Shown here piece by piece: positions 27,299 to 34,547 of a stretch of DNA of 64,000 bases; position 1 is the first letter of the stretch; each line of letters starts with the position of its first letter. The notes under the pieces were generated by a model. It ran no database searches. It had not been told where the DNA came from and saw only the letters and a program-made list of their open reading frames with translations. A program made the position numbers and the translations under genes. Source of the DNA: Pantoea sp. CCBC3-3-1 (GTDB lineage Bacteria > Pseudomonadota > Gammaproteobacteria > Enterobacterales > Enterobacteriaceae); contig NZ_CP034363.1 in assembly GCF_007981265.1 (NCBI RefSeq), positions 4,340,001-4,404,000 on the forward strand, in the 5' to 3' direction.

Positions 27299-28063
27299 TC
27301 AAGACCAAAGCGGTACGCCGCTGTGAAAGCGCAGCTCGCCGTCGGGTTCAGTAATCAACTTCGCTTCCGTTTCACCAATTTTACGTACGCGGTGCGTAAT
27401 ATCGCTCGCTGAAATTTGAGCCGCCAGCGCCAGATAATCCTGATAGTGTCGGGCTTCGGAGCGTAAAAGCGAAATGTAAAATGCCGCCAGTTCGTCATCG
27501 AGATAAGGTGCAAGGCTGGCAAAACGCTCGCACGAACGCGCTTCGATATAAGCCCCACAAATCAGCTTATCCACCAGCGTTTGCGGCTCATGGGTGGTGA
27601 CTTCCCGCAACAGGCCTTTGGCGTAACGGCTGGCGGTAATTTTCACGTAGGGAATGTTACGCGCCTGCATAATTTCCAGCACCTGATAGAAGTGATGAAG
27701 CTCTTCTTTGATCAGCAACACCATTTTATCTACCAGCGCGTCGCCATAAGCGACGTCGGCACGGCTGATGATGGCTTTCGACAAGCCTTTGTGTTGCTCA
27801 AGGAACGCCAGATCGGCGTTTTCACTATGGACGAACTGCTCCCACGGCTTTAACCAGGCCAGCAGCGCATCGCCACTTTCTTTATCCGCCACATATTTGC
27901 GGATCAGCCACATGGCGGTTTGAGCGGCTTTCAGTTCGCAGACCAGATGATCCGTTAGCAGCAGCGGCAGGTTTTCGGGCTTGCGGGCTTCATCAATCCA
28001 GGCCTGTGGCGTACGGCAGTGCAGAAAAGAATGAACGGGGGCAAGCAGCGTGTCGATATTCAT
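27299..28063 (-). CDS. miaE: tRNA-(ms2io6A)-hydroxylase MiaE
   Basis: A 254-residue non-heme diiron oxygenase that hydroxylates the isopentenyl group of ms2i6A37 in tRNAs reading UNN codons, using O2. Diiron ligands fit the ExxH pattern of ferritin-like hydroxylases: Glu in LVCELKAAQT, KEELHHFYQVLE, and GAYIEARSCERF with RSEARHYQDYL. The ATG at 28063 (MNIDTLLAP) is preferred over an in-frame TTG at 28075. The gene occurs in Salmonella and Erwiniaceae but not in E. coli K-12. It is a single gene with its own stem-loop. Confidence 0.92.
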   Translation of the reverse strand: MNIDTLLAPVHSFLHCRTPQAWIDEARKPENLPLLLTDHLVCELKAAQTAMWLIRKYVADKESGDALLAWLKPWEQFVHSENADLAFLEQHKGLSKAIISRADVAYGDALVDKMVLLIKEELHHFYQVLEIMQARNIPYVKITASRYAKGLLREVTTHEPQTLVDKLICGAYIEARSCERFASLAPYLDDELAAFYISLLRSEARHYQDYLALAAQISASDITHRVRKIGETEAKLITEPDGELRFHSGVPLWS

Positions 28064-28200
28064 GCGGGTAAACAATCCGTAGAAAATAGAGTCAGACAGG
28101 CGGGTTTACAGCGCGGCAGGCGCGCCTGAGAGCTGACTTCACTCTCCGTTAAGAAAACAGTCGCGGAACGCTTGGGCGGAATAAATTCCGCCCGGATGCA

Positions 28201-28620
28201 TTAGTGACGGGTACCGTCATCTTCTTCATCGGTAAAGTCACCCTCTTCGTCTTCATCCTCAGCGTCAGGATCTTCAAAATAGGTGCCCCAGCCATCGTAA
28301 TCAACGTTGAATTTGGCGGCCAGATCGACCAGCTGCTCTACCTGAACATCGATTAATTCAGCATTCAGCGCTGCCTCACTCAGAATGTCGCAGCACATCA
28401 CTTTTGTGCCGTCTTCGAGATCCAGCTCTTCCGGCTCGGTGACTTCGTAACCCAGTTTAAACGCTTCTACCGCCGCCTTTTCCAGCGCGTCGAAGCTGTC
28501 GCAGGAGAGGTGGTGTTCGATGGTATAGAGCGCATCCGGGTCGCTGCCGTCGTCTAACAGCTCTTCAATAATCAGTCGTGTTTCTTCACGCTGCTCTTCC
28601 AGCAATGCTTCATTTGCCAT
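28201..28620 (-). CDS. rraB: Ribonuclease E inhibitor RraB
   Basis: A 139-residue very acidic protein. The start at 28620 ([15 protein letters not shown]) matches the family; the upstream extension of the frame is not conserved. Family features are [39 protein letters not shown] and an acidic tail rich in Asp and Glu. RraB binds RNase E and lowers turnover of a subset of mRNAs. It lies divergent to argF, as in E. coli. Confidence 0.95.
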   Translation of the reverse strand: MANEALLEEQREETRLIIEELLDDGSDPDALYTIEHHLSCDSFDALEKAAVEAFKLGYEVTEPEELDLEDGTKVMCCDILSEAALNAELIDVQVEQLVDLAAKFNVDYDGWGTYFEDPDAEDEDEEGDFTDEEDDGTRH

Positions 28621-28719
28621 GATCCGTTCCTCTGTGTGTGGCATCTCTGGTAAGTATTTTCCCACAGTGTCCTCCGCGCCACTACCTTTATACAAAAGTT
28701 TCTGCACGCCGGGGTTGAA

Positions 28720-28758
28720 AATGAATATTCATACGGTTAAATTGAATTTTAATTCACA
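28720..28758. promoter_or_regulatory. Tandem ARG boxes upstream of argF
   Basis: Two 18-bp ArgR sites separated by 3 bp, the canonical spacing. Box 1 (28720-28737) has TGAAT in its first half and a degenerate second half. Box 2 (28741-28758) contains the perfect palindrome TGAATTTTAATTCA. They lie 21-60 bp before the argF ATG, over the likely promoter, so arginine-loaded ArgR hexamers should repress argF. Confidence 0.85.
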
Positions 28759-28779
28759 TAAAACCCTCCGGAGTGCTTT

Positions 28780-29790
28780 ATGAGTCACTTATTTCAACGC
28801 CATTTTCTCAGGCTGCTGGATTTTACCCCGGCTGAAATCACCGCACTGCTGGCGCTGGCCGCCAATCTCAAGACCGATAAGAAAAATGGCGAAGAAGTTC
28901 AGCACCTGAAAGCCAAAAATATTGCGCTCATCTTCGAAAAAGACTCGACCCGTACACGATGCTCTTTCGAAGTTGCCGCTTACGATCAGGGCGCTAATGT
29001 CACTTACCTCGGCCCAAGCGGCAGCCAGATTGGCCATAAAGAATCGATGAAGGATACGGCTCGCGTATTGGGCCGGATGTACCACGCTATTCAGTATCGC
29101 GGCCACGGTCAGGAGCTGGTCGAAGCACTGGCTGAACATGCTGGCGTACCGGTGTGGAATGGCCTGACTAACGAGTTTCATCCCACGCAGCTGCTGGCCG
29201 ATTTATTGACCATGCAGGAACATCTGCCGGAAAAAGCCTTTAGCGAGATGACGTTCGCCTACGTTGGCGATGCGCATAACAATATGGGCAATACGATGAT
29301 GGAAGCGGCTGCACTGGTTGGTCTGGATCTGCGTCTGGTGGCACCAAAAGGCTGCTGGCCAGACGAGGCGCTGGTGGCGGAATGTCGTCAGGCAGCGGAG
29401 AAAACCGGCGGCAAAATTACGCTGACGGAAGATATTGCCGAAGGTGTTCACGGGGCCGATTTTATCTATACCGATGTGTGGGTCTCGATGGGTGAGCCAA
29501 AAGAAGTCTGGCAGGAACGTATCGCCCTGTTACGCCCTTATCAGGTCAACAGCGCGATGCTTGAGCTGACGGGCAATCCGCAGGTTAAATTCCTGCACTG
29601 CCTGCCCGCTTTCCATGACGATCAGACCACGCTGGGCCAGCAGATGGCGGAGCAGTACGATCTGCACGGCGGCATGGAAGTGACCGATGACGTGTTTGAG
29701 TCCGCGCACAGCGTGGTGTTCGATCAGGCAGAAAATCGCCTGCATACTATCAAAGCGGTAATGGTGGCGACGCTGGCTAAGCTGCCATAA
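28780..29790 (+). CDS. argF: Ornithine carbamoyltransferase
   Basis: A 336-residue enzyme that joins carbamoyl phosphate and ornithine to citrulline, the sixth step of arginine synthesis. Carbamoyl-phosphate binding is shown by STRTRCSFE and HPTQLLADL, and ornithine binding by the HCLPAFHD loop. The C-terminal [21 protein letters not shown] is typical. Its position between rraB and pyrLBI corresponds to E. coli argI; only one copy is seen here, so argF is used. It is controlled by two ARG boxes. CTCCGGAG precedes the ATG as ribosome-binding site. Confidence 0.97.
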   Translation: MSHLFQRHFLRLLDFTPAEITALLALAANLKTDKKNGEEVQHLKAKNIALIFEKDSTRTRCSFEVAAYDQGANVTYLGPSGSQIGHKESMKDTARVLGRMYHAIQYRGHGQELVEALAEHAGVPVWNGLTNEFHPTQLLADLLTMQEHLPEKAFSEMTFAYVGDAHNNMGNTMMEAAALVGLDLRLVAPKGCWPDEALVAECRQAAEKTGGKITLTEDIAEGVHGADFIYTDVWVSMGEPKEVWQERIALLRPYQVNSAMLELTGNPQVKFLHCLPAFHDDQTTLGQQMAEQYDLHGGMEVTDDVFESAHSVVFDQAENRLHTIKAVMVATLAKLP

Positions 29791-29819
29791 TTTGGTTGAA
29801 GGCAAACGATTACTTTTGC

Positions 29820-29847
29820 TTGCCGGCGAGTGACGAACGCGTATAAT
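29820..29847 (+). promoter_or_regulatory. pyrLBI promoter
   Basis: TTGCCG (29820-29825) and a perfect TATAAT (29842-29847), 16 bp apart, 25 bp before the pyrL start. The layout corresponds to the pyrimidine-responsive promoter of E. coli pyrBI. Confidence 0.75.
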
Positions 29848-29871
29848 GCCCCCCGTTTGCCTGGAGGATGC

Positions 29872-30036
29872 ATGAAACTGAGCACTGCTGACATGACCAT
29901 GACGTCACGCCTGACCGCAGGCGGGCAGCGCCGTTTTTCCTTAGCTGGCTTCACCGATCTGCAAAGAAAGCCCCTCATTGAGGGGCTTTTTTTTGCCCAT
30001 TTTTCCGCTTACCGGCTCAGCTCAAGAGGAGAGTGA
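29872..30036 (+). CDS. pyrL: pyrBI operon leader peptide PyrL
   Basis: A 54-codon leader frame with GGAGG four bases upstream of its ATG. It runs through the attenuator hairpin at 29967-29994 and stops at 30034-30036, two bases before the pyrB ATG. As in E. coli, ribosomes translating the leader close behind RNA polymerase would keep the terminator from forming when UTP is low and polymerase pauses. The U-rich CCGTTTTTCCTTAG stretch around 29931-29944 is a plausible pause site. The peptide sequence itself is not conserved with E. coli PyrL (44 residues); identification rests on position and architecture. Confidence 0.8.
   Translation: MKLSTADMTMTSRLTAGGQRRFSLAGFTDLQRKPLIEGLFFAHFSAYRLSSRGE
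29967..29994 (+). terminator. pyrBI attenuator
   Basis: AAAGCCCCTC, loop ATT, GAGGGGCTTT followed by T-run, inside the pyrL frame and 45 bp upstream of pyrB: an intrinsic terminator used for UTP-sensitive attenuation. Confidence 0.92.
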
Positions 30037-30038
30037 AC

Positions 30039-30974
30039 ATGGCTAACCCGCTATATCACAAACACATTATCTCAATTAACGATCTCAGCCGCGATGAGCT
30101 GGAACTGGTGCTGCGTACCGCAGCCAGCCTGAAAGCGACGCCGCAGCCGGAATTGCTGAAGCATAACGTTATCGCCAGCTGCTTCTTTGAGGCTTCCACG
30201 CGTACCCGCCTGTCGTTTGAGACGGCCATGCATCGCCTTGGCGCTTCCGTCGTGGGCTTTGCCGACGGCAGTAATACTTCACTGGGGAAAAAGGGTGAAA
30301 CCCTTGCTGATACCATCTCAGTGATTGGTACCTACGTGGACGCGATTGTTATGCGTCATCCGCAAGAGGGTGCCGCCCGCCTGGCCACCGAGTTTTCCAA
30401 CGGCGTACCCATTCTGAATGCCGGCGATGGTGCCAACCAGCATCCAACACAAACCTTGCTGGATCTGTTCACCATTCAGGAAACACAGGGCCGTCTCGAT
30501 AACCTGAATATCGCCATGGTCGGCGATTTGAAATATGGCCGCACCGTGCATTCGCTCACCCAGGCACTGGCGAAATTTAACGGCAACCGCTTTTTGTTTA
30601 TCGCGCCCGATGCGCTGGCGATGCCAGCCTATATTACCGACGTGCTTGACGAGAAAGGCATCGCCTGGAGCCGCCACGACAGCATCGAAGAAGTGGTGCC
30701 GCAGGTCGATATTCTCTATATGACGCGGGTGCAGAAAGAGCGTCTCGACCCCTCTGAATACGCCAATGTCAAAGCGCAGTTTGTCCTGCGTGCTGCCGAT
30801 CTGGCTGGCGCTCGCGACAATATGAAAGTGCTGCATCCGCTGCCGCGTATTGATGAGATCACCACCGACGTGGATAAAACACCTTACGCCTGGTATTTCC
30901 AACAGGCGGGTAACGGTATTTATGCTCGCCAGGCGCTTCTGGCGCTGGTATTAAACAGCGAACTGGCTCTGTAA
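30039..30974 (+). CDS. pyrB: Aspartate carbamoyltransferase catalytic subunit
   Basis: A 311-residue enzyme that condenses carbamoyl phosphate with aspartate, the committed step of pyrimidine synthesis. STRTRLSFE and [10 protein letters not shown] bind carbamoyl phosphate; [10 protein letters not shown] and the 240s-loop region [14 protein letters not shown] are also conserved. The start is the ATG at 30039 (MANPLYHK) with GAGGAG upstream; a GTG at 30033 would add two residues. It assembles as c6r6 with PyrI, whose gene follows 11 bp downstream. Confidence 0.97.
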   Translation: MANPLYHKHIISINDLSRDELELVLRTAASLKATPQPELLKHNVIASCFFEASTRTRLSFETAMHRLGASVVGFADGSNTSLGKKGETLADTISVIGTYVDAIVMRHPQEGAARLATEFSNGVPILNAGDGANQHPTQTLLDLFTIQETQGRLDNLNIAMVGDLKYGRTVHSLTQALAKFNGNRFLFIAPDALAMPAYITDVLDEKGIAWSRHDSIEEVVPQVDILYMTRVQKERLDPSEYANVKAQFVLRAADLAGARDNMKVLHPLPRIDEITTDVDKTPYAWYFQQAGNGIYARQALLALVLNSELAL

Positions 30975-30985
30975 GGGGAACGATC

Positions 30986-31450
30986 ATGACTCAGGATAAT
31001 AAATTGCAGGTCGAAGCGATTAAACGCGGCACGGTAATCGACCATATTCCGGCACAGATTGGTTTTAAGCTGCTGTCGCTGTTCCGGCTGACGGAAACCG
31101 ATCAGCGCATTACCATCGGCCTGAATCTGCCTTCCGGCGAAATGGGCCGCAAGGATCTGATCAAGATTGAAAATACGTTTCTGACCGACGATCAGATCAA
31201 TCAGCTGGCCGTGTACGCGCCACACGCCACGGTAAACCGCATTGATAATTACGATGTGGTGGGCAAAATTTCCCCGACGCTGCCGGAAAATATCGACCGC
31301 GTGCTGACCTGTCCAAACAGTAACTGCATCAGCCGTAGCGAGCCGGTTAATTCCAGCTTCGCGGTCAGAAAACGTAATGAAGACGTACAGTTAAAATGCA
31401 AATACTGTGAAAAAGAGTTTGCCCATCACGTGGTGCTGGCAAACTGGTAA
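30986..31450 (+). CDS. pyrI: Aspartate carbamoyltransferase regulatory subunit
   Basis: A 154-residue regulatory chain that confers CTP/UTP inhibition and ATP activation on PyrB. The N-terminal allosteric domain contains [18 protein letters not shown]. The C-terminal zinc domain shows the four cysteines in CPNSNC and CKYC. Length and sequence follow E. coli PyrI closely. It shares the pyrL attenuator with pyrB. Confidence 0.97.
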   Translation: MTQDNKLQVEAIKRGTVIDHIPAQIGFKLLSLFRLTETDQRITIGLNLPSGEMGRKDLIKIENTFLTDDQINQLAVYAPHATVNRIDNYDVVGKISPTLPENIDRVLTCPNSNCISRSEPVNSSFAVRKRNEDVQLKCKYCEKEFAHHVVLANW

Positions 31451-31528
31451 TCAGTATACCGCGGCTTATAATAAGCCGTTTGGCGGCACCGCAGCCGCCT
31501 TCGCTAATCAGGTTAATACGGAGAAATT

Positions 31529-31915
31529 ATGTCTCGCGAAATCAGTACTGAAAGCGCCCCCGCCGCCATTGGCCCTTATGTGCAGGGCGTCGATCTTGGC
31601 AGCATGATTATCACCTCGGGTCAGATCCCGGTCGATCCTAAAACCGGCGACGTGGCTGATGACGTTAGCGCACAGGCTCGCCAGTCGCTGGAAAACGTCC
31701 GCGCGATCGTTGAAGCCGCCGGGCTGAAAGTGGGCGATATCGTTAAAACTACCGTGTTCGTTAAAGATCTTAACGACTTCGCTACCGTGAATGCCGCTTA
31801 TGAAGCCTTCTTCACCGAGCACAATGCCAGCTTCCCGGCACGCTCCTGTGTGGAAGTGGCACGCCTGCCGAAAGATGTGAAAATCGAAATCGAGGCCATC
31901 GCCGTTCGTCGCTAA
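31529..31915 (+). CDS. ridA: 2-iminobutanoate/2-iminopropanoate deaminase RidA
   Basis: A 128-residue trimeric enzyme of the YjgF/YER057c/UK114 family. It hydrolyses reactive enamine/imine intermediates released by PLP enzymes such as threonine dehydratase. Conserved features are APAAIGPYVQGVDLG, ITSGQIPVDPKTG and the C-terminal RSCVEVARLPKDVKIEIEAIA, whose first arginine binds the substrate carboxylate. It lies 78 bp after pyrI, as in E. coli, and may be partly co-transcribed with it. GGAGAA precedes the ATG. Confidence 0.95.
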   Translation: MSREISTESAPAAIGPYVQGVDLGSMIITSGQIPVDPKTGDVADDVSAQARQSLENVRAIVEAAGLKVGDIVKTTVFVKDLNDFATVNAAYEAFFTEHNASFPARSCVEVARLPKDVKIEIEAIAVRR

Positions 31916-32079
31916 GCCCCCCTTCCTCTCCCTGCGGGAGAGGAATATCCTGCCCTGCCGCCACGCCACCTTTCCCCACCAGCAAGCAAGCTTTTGCTGC
32001 GCTACAGCATTTACCTTTCCCGCTTTTTCCAGCAAACATGGTATGTTTACATCTTGTTACCTTTACGCATGGAAAGGCT

Positions 32080-32616
32080 ATGGCTAAATACACGGCTCCG
32101 CAGATCGCCCTACACTGGCTTACCGCTGTTTTACTGATCGTTGCTTACGCCACCATGGAGCTTCGCGGCTTTACACAGCGTGGATCGTGGCAGGGATTCG
32201 CCATGATCATCACCCATTTCAGTGCCGGATTTTGCATTCTGCTCCTTATGCTGATGCGGCTTATGATGCGCACGCGTCGGCGCAGTCCCGACATTGTTCC
32301 GCCGCTGCAACGCTGGCAAACAGGCTTGTCTCATGCCGTGCATACCAGCCTTTATGCTTTGTTTCTTATCCTGCCGGTTTTGGGCATCACCTCGCGCTAC
32401 CTGCGAGGCCGGGACTGGTGGCTGTTTGGCATGAATATGCCGGTGGCGTCGCAGCCCAATCTGGAGCTGGCACGGTCGTTAATCCAGTGGCACGAAACGC
32501 TTGCGCCTCTTGGCTACTGGCTGGTTGGCCTTCACGCTGCTGCTGCGCTGTTCCATCACTATTTTCTCAAAGATAATACGCTGCTGCGGATGATGCCTTC
32601 ACGCCGGATCCGCTAG
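32080..32616 (+). CDS. cybB: Cytochrome b561 (CybB-type)
   Basis: A 178-residue inner-membrane diheme cytochrome started at 32080 (MAKYTAPQIALHWLTA), where GGAAAGG lies upstream; the frame is open for 14 further codons. There are four hydrophobic helices, with heme-ligand histidines at LHWLTAVLL, ITHFSAGFC, SHAVHTSLYALF and GLHAAAALFHHYFLKDN. CybB oxidises ubiquinol and passes electrons to superoxide. In E. coli the equivalent interval (ridA to treC) holds mgtA, treR and treB, so cybB occupies a rearranged place here. Confidence 0.85.
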   Translation: MAKYTAPQIALHWLTAVLLIVAYATMELRGFTQRGSWQGFAMIITHFSAGFCILLLMLMRLMMRTRRRSPDIVPPLQRWQTGLSHAVHTSLYALFLILPVLGITSRYLRGRDWWLFGMNMPVASQPNLELARSLIQWHETLAPLGYWLVGLHAAAALFHHYFLKDNTLLRMMPSRRIR

Positions 32617-32627
32617 CGGCCGGGCCT

Positions 32628-32655
32628 CCGGCGAGCACGCGTAGATGCTCGCCGG
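32628..32655 (+). terminator. Stem-loop downstream of cybB
   Basis: Perfect 10-bp stem CCGGCGAGCA/TGCTCGCCGG with an 8-nt loop, 12 bp after the cybB stop. No T-run follows; it may be a REP-like or 3'-protecting hairpin. Confidence 0.5.
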
Positions 32656-32846
32656 ACGAGTAAATCCTCTTCCCGCTACGATTCTGCTATCAAGTTGCCC
32701 TTTTCCTGTCGGGCGCTAACAATTATTTTCGCTTTTCCCCCTATTCTCACCGTTTCACCTTGCCAGTTAATGGCTAACCTTAGGGGAGAACAAAAAGGCA
32801 GCGAGCCTTCAGCCTGACCCCTTTCACCTGATATCAGGATTGAGCA

Positions 32847-34517
32847 ATGACTAAAATTCCACCGTGGTGGCAGAACGGCGTTATTTATCAAATTTATCCC
32901 AAGAGTTTTCAGGACACGACCGGCAGCGGAACAGGCGATCTCGCTGGCGTTATCCAGCGTCTCGACTATTTAAAAACGCTGGGCGTGGATGCTATCTGGC
33001 TGACGCCGTTTTACCTCTCCCCGCAGGTGGATAACGGCTATGACGTGGCGAACTATATTGCTATCGATCCGAGCTATGGCACGCTGAACGATTTTGACAA
33101 TCTGGTAGAAGAAACCCACCGGCGTGGGATGCGGCTTATCCTGGATATGGTTTTTAACCACAGCTCAACCCAGCATCACTGGTTTCACGAAGCGCTGAAT
33201 AAGGAGAGCCCTTACCGATCTTATTATATCTGGCGAGACGGTACGCCGACCGAACCGCCAAACAACTGGTTATCGAAATTTGGCGGCCATGCCTGGCGGT
33301 GGCATCCGGAAAGTAGCCAGTATTATATGCATTTATGGGCGCCGGAGCAGGCAGAGCTGAACTGGGAAAACGATAATCTTCGCGCGGAACTGAAGCAGAT
33401 CGTCAACTTCTGGGCAGATCGCGGTATCGATGGGCTCAGACTGGATGTGGTGAATTTGGTTTCCAAACATCAGGATTTCCCGGACGATCCGAACGGTGAC
33501 GGGCTGCGCCTGTATACCGACGGGCCGCGCATCCATGAATATATGCGTGAGATGAGCCGCGATGTGTTTCGTCCGCGCGAGTTAATGACCGTCGGTGAGA
33601 TGTCTTCGGCCACCCTTGAACACTGTCAGCAGTATGGCTCGCTGGACGGCGAAGAGTTATCGATGGTTTTCAGCTTTGATCATGTCGAAGTGGATTTTGT
33701 GAACGGCCAAAAATGGACGTTAACGCCGCTGGATCTGGTGGCGCAAAAAGCGATTTTTACCCACTGGCAGCATGGCATGCACGATAAAGCATGGAACGCG
33801 CTGTTCTGGTGTAACCACGATCAGCCGCGCGTGGTTTCGCGTTGGGGTGATGAAGGACAATATCGCGTGCAGTCGGCAAAAATGCTGGCGATGGTGCTGC
33901 ACGGGATGCAGGGTACGCCCTATATTTTTCAGGGTGAAGAGCTGGGCATGACCAACCCACATTTTACCCGTATCATCGATTACCGCGATATCGAAAGCCA
34001 TAACATGTACGCTGAACTGCGTTCGCAGGGGCGCGACAGCGATAATCTGCTGGAAATTCTTGCCAGTAAATCGCGCGATAATGGCCGCACGCCCATTCCG
34101 TGGAACGCTGGCGAGAACGGCGGTTTTACTACCGGCACGCCGTGGATTGGCATGAGTGACAATCTGGAAACGATCAATGCCGAGGCGGCGCTGGCGGATG
34201 AAAATTCCGTGTTTTATACCTACCAGCAATTGATCAAGCTGAGAAAACGCTATCCGATCCTTACCTGGGGCGATTATCTCGATCTGCTGCCGGATCACGC
34301 TTATCTGTGGTGCTACTGCCGCCGCTATGGCAAAGAAACCTTAGTGGTCGCCACCAACTTCAGCGGCGATACGCAGGTCTGGCACCCGCCTGCCTACAGC
34401 GGCCGCTGGGAAGTGTTAATCAGCAACTATCCCGATACGCATGTCACGCCTGGCGAAGTGATGCTGCGGCCCTGGGAGGCCGTATGGTGGTATCAGAAGC
34501 GCTGGGGTATGGAATAA
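32847..34517 (+). CDS. treC: Trehalose-6-phosphate hydrolase TreC
   Basis: A 556-residue cytoplasmic GH13 enzyme that splits trehalose 6-phosphate into glucose and glucose 6-phosphate. The N-terminus follows E. coli TreC almost exactly (WWQNGVIYQIYPKSFQDTTG). The nucleophile aspartate is in DGLRLDVVN, the acid/base glutamate in LMTVGEMSS, and the third carboxylate in WCNHDQPRVVSR. It is normally encoded behind treB, the trehalose PTS permease, with treR nearby; neither is present here, and the upstream neighbour is cybB. Unless treB lies elsewhere, the substrate supply is unclear. Distinguishing TreC from oligo-1,6-glucosidase rests on close sequence match and on position next to nrdD. Confidence 0.88.
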   Translation: MTKIPPWWQNGVIYQIYPKSFQDTTGSGTGDLAGVIQRLDYLKTLGVDAIWLTPFYLSPQVDNGYDVANYIAIDPSYGTLNDFDNLVEETHRRGMRLILDMVFNHSSTQHHWFHEALNKESPYRSYYIWRDGTPTEPPNNWLSKFGGHAWRWHPESSQYYMHLWAPEQAELNWENDNLRAELKQIVNFWADRGIDGLRLDVVNLVSKHQDFPDDPNGDGLRLYTDGPRIHEYMREMSRDVFRPRELMTVGEMSSATLEHCQQYGSLDGEELSMVFSFDHVEVDFVNGQKWTLTPLDLVAQKAIFTHWQHGMHDKAWNALFWCNHDQPRVVSRWGDEGQYRVQSAKMLAMVLHGMQGTPYIFQGEELGMTNPHFTRIIDYRDIESHNMYAELRSQGRDSDNLLEILASKSRDNGRTPIPWNAGENGGFTTGTPWIGMSDNLETINAEAALADENSVFYTYQQLIKLRKRYPILTWGDYLDLLPDHAYLWCYCRRYGKETLVVATNFSGDTQVWHPPAYSGRWEVLISNYPDTHVTPGEVMLRPWEAVWWYQKRWGME

Positions 34518-34524
34518 TAAATAC

Positions 34525-34547
34525 GCCCGCCTCGTGCGGGCTTTTTT
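34525..34547 (+). terminator. Rho-independent terminator of treC
   Basis: GCCCGC, loop CTCGT, GCGGGC, then six T. It reaches the stop codon of the convergent helicase gene. Confidence 0.88.
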
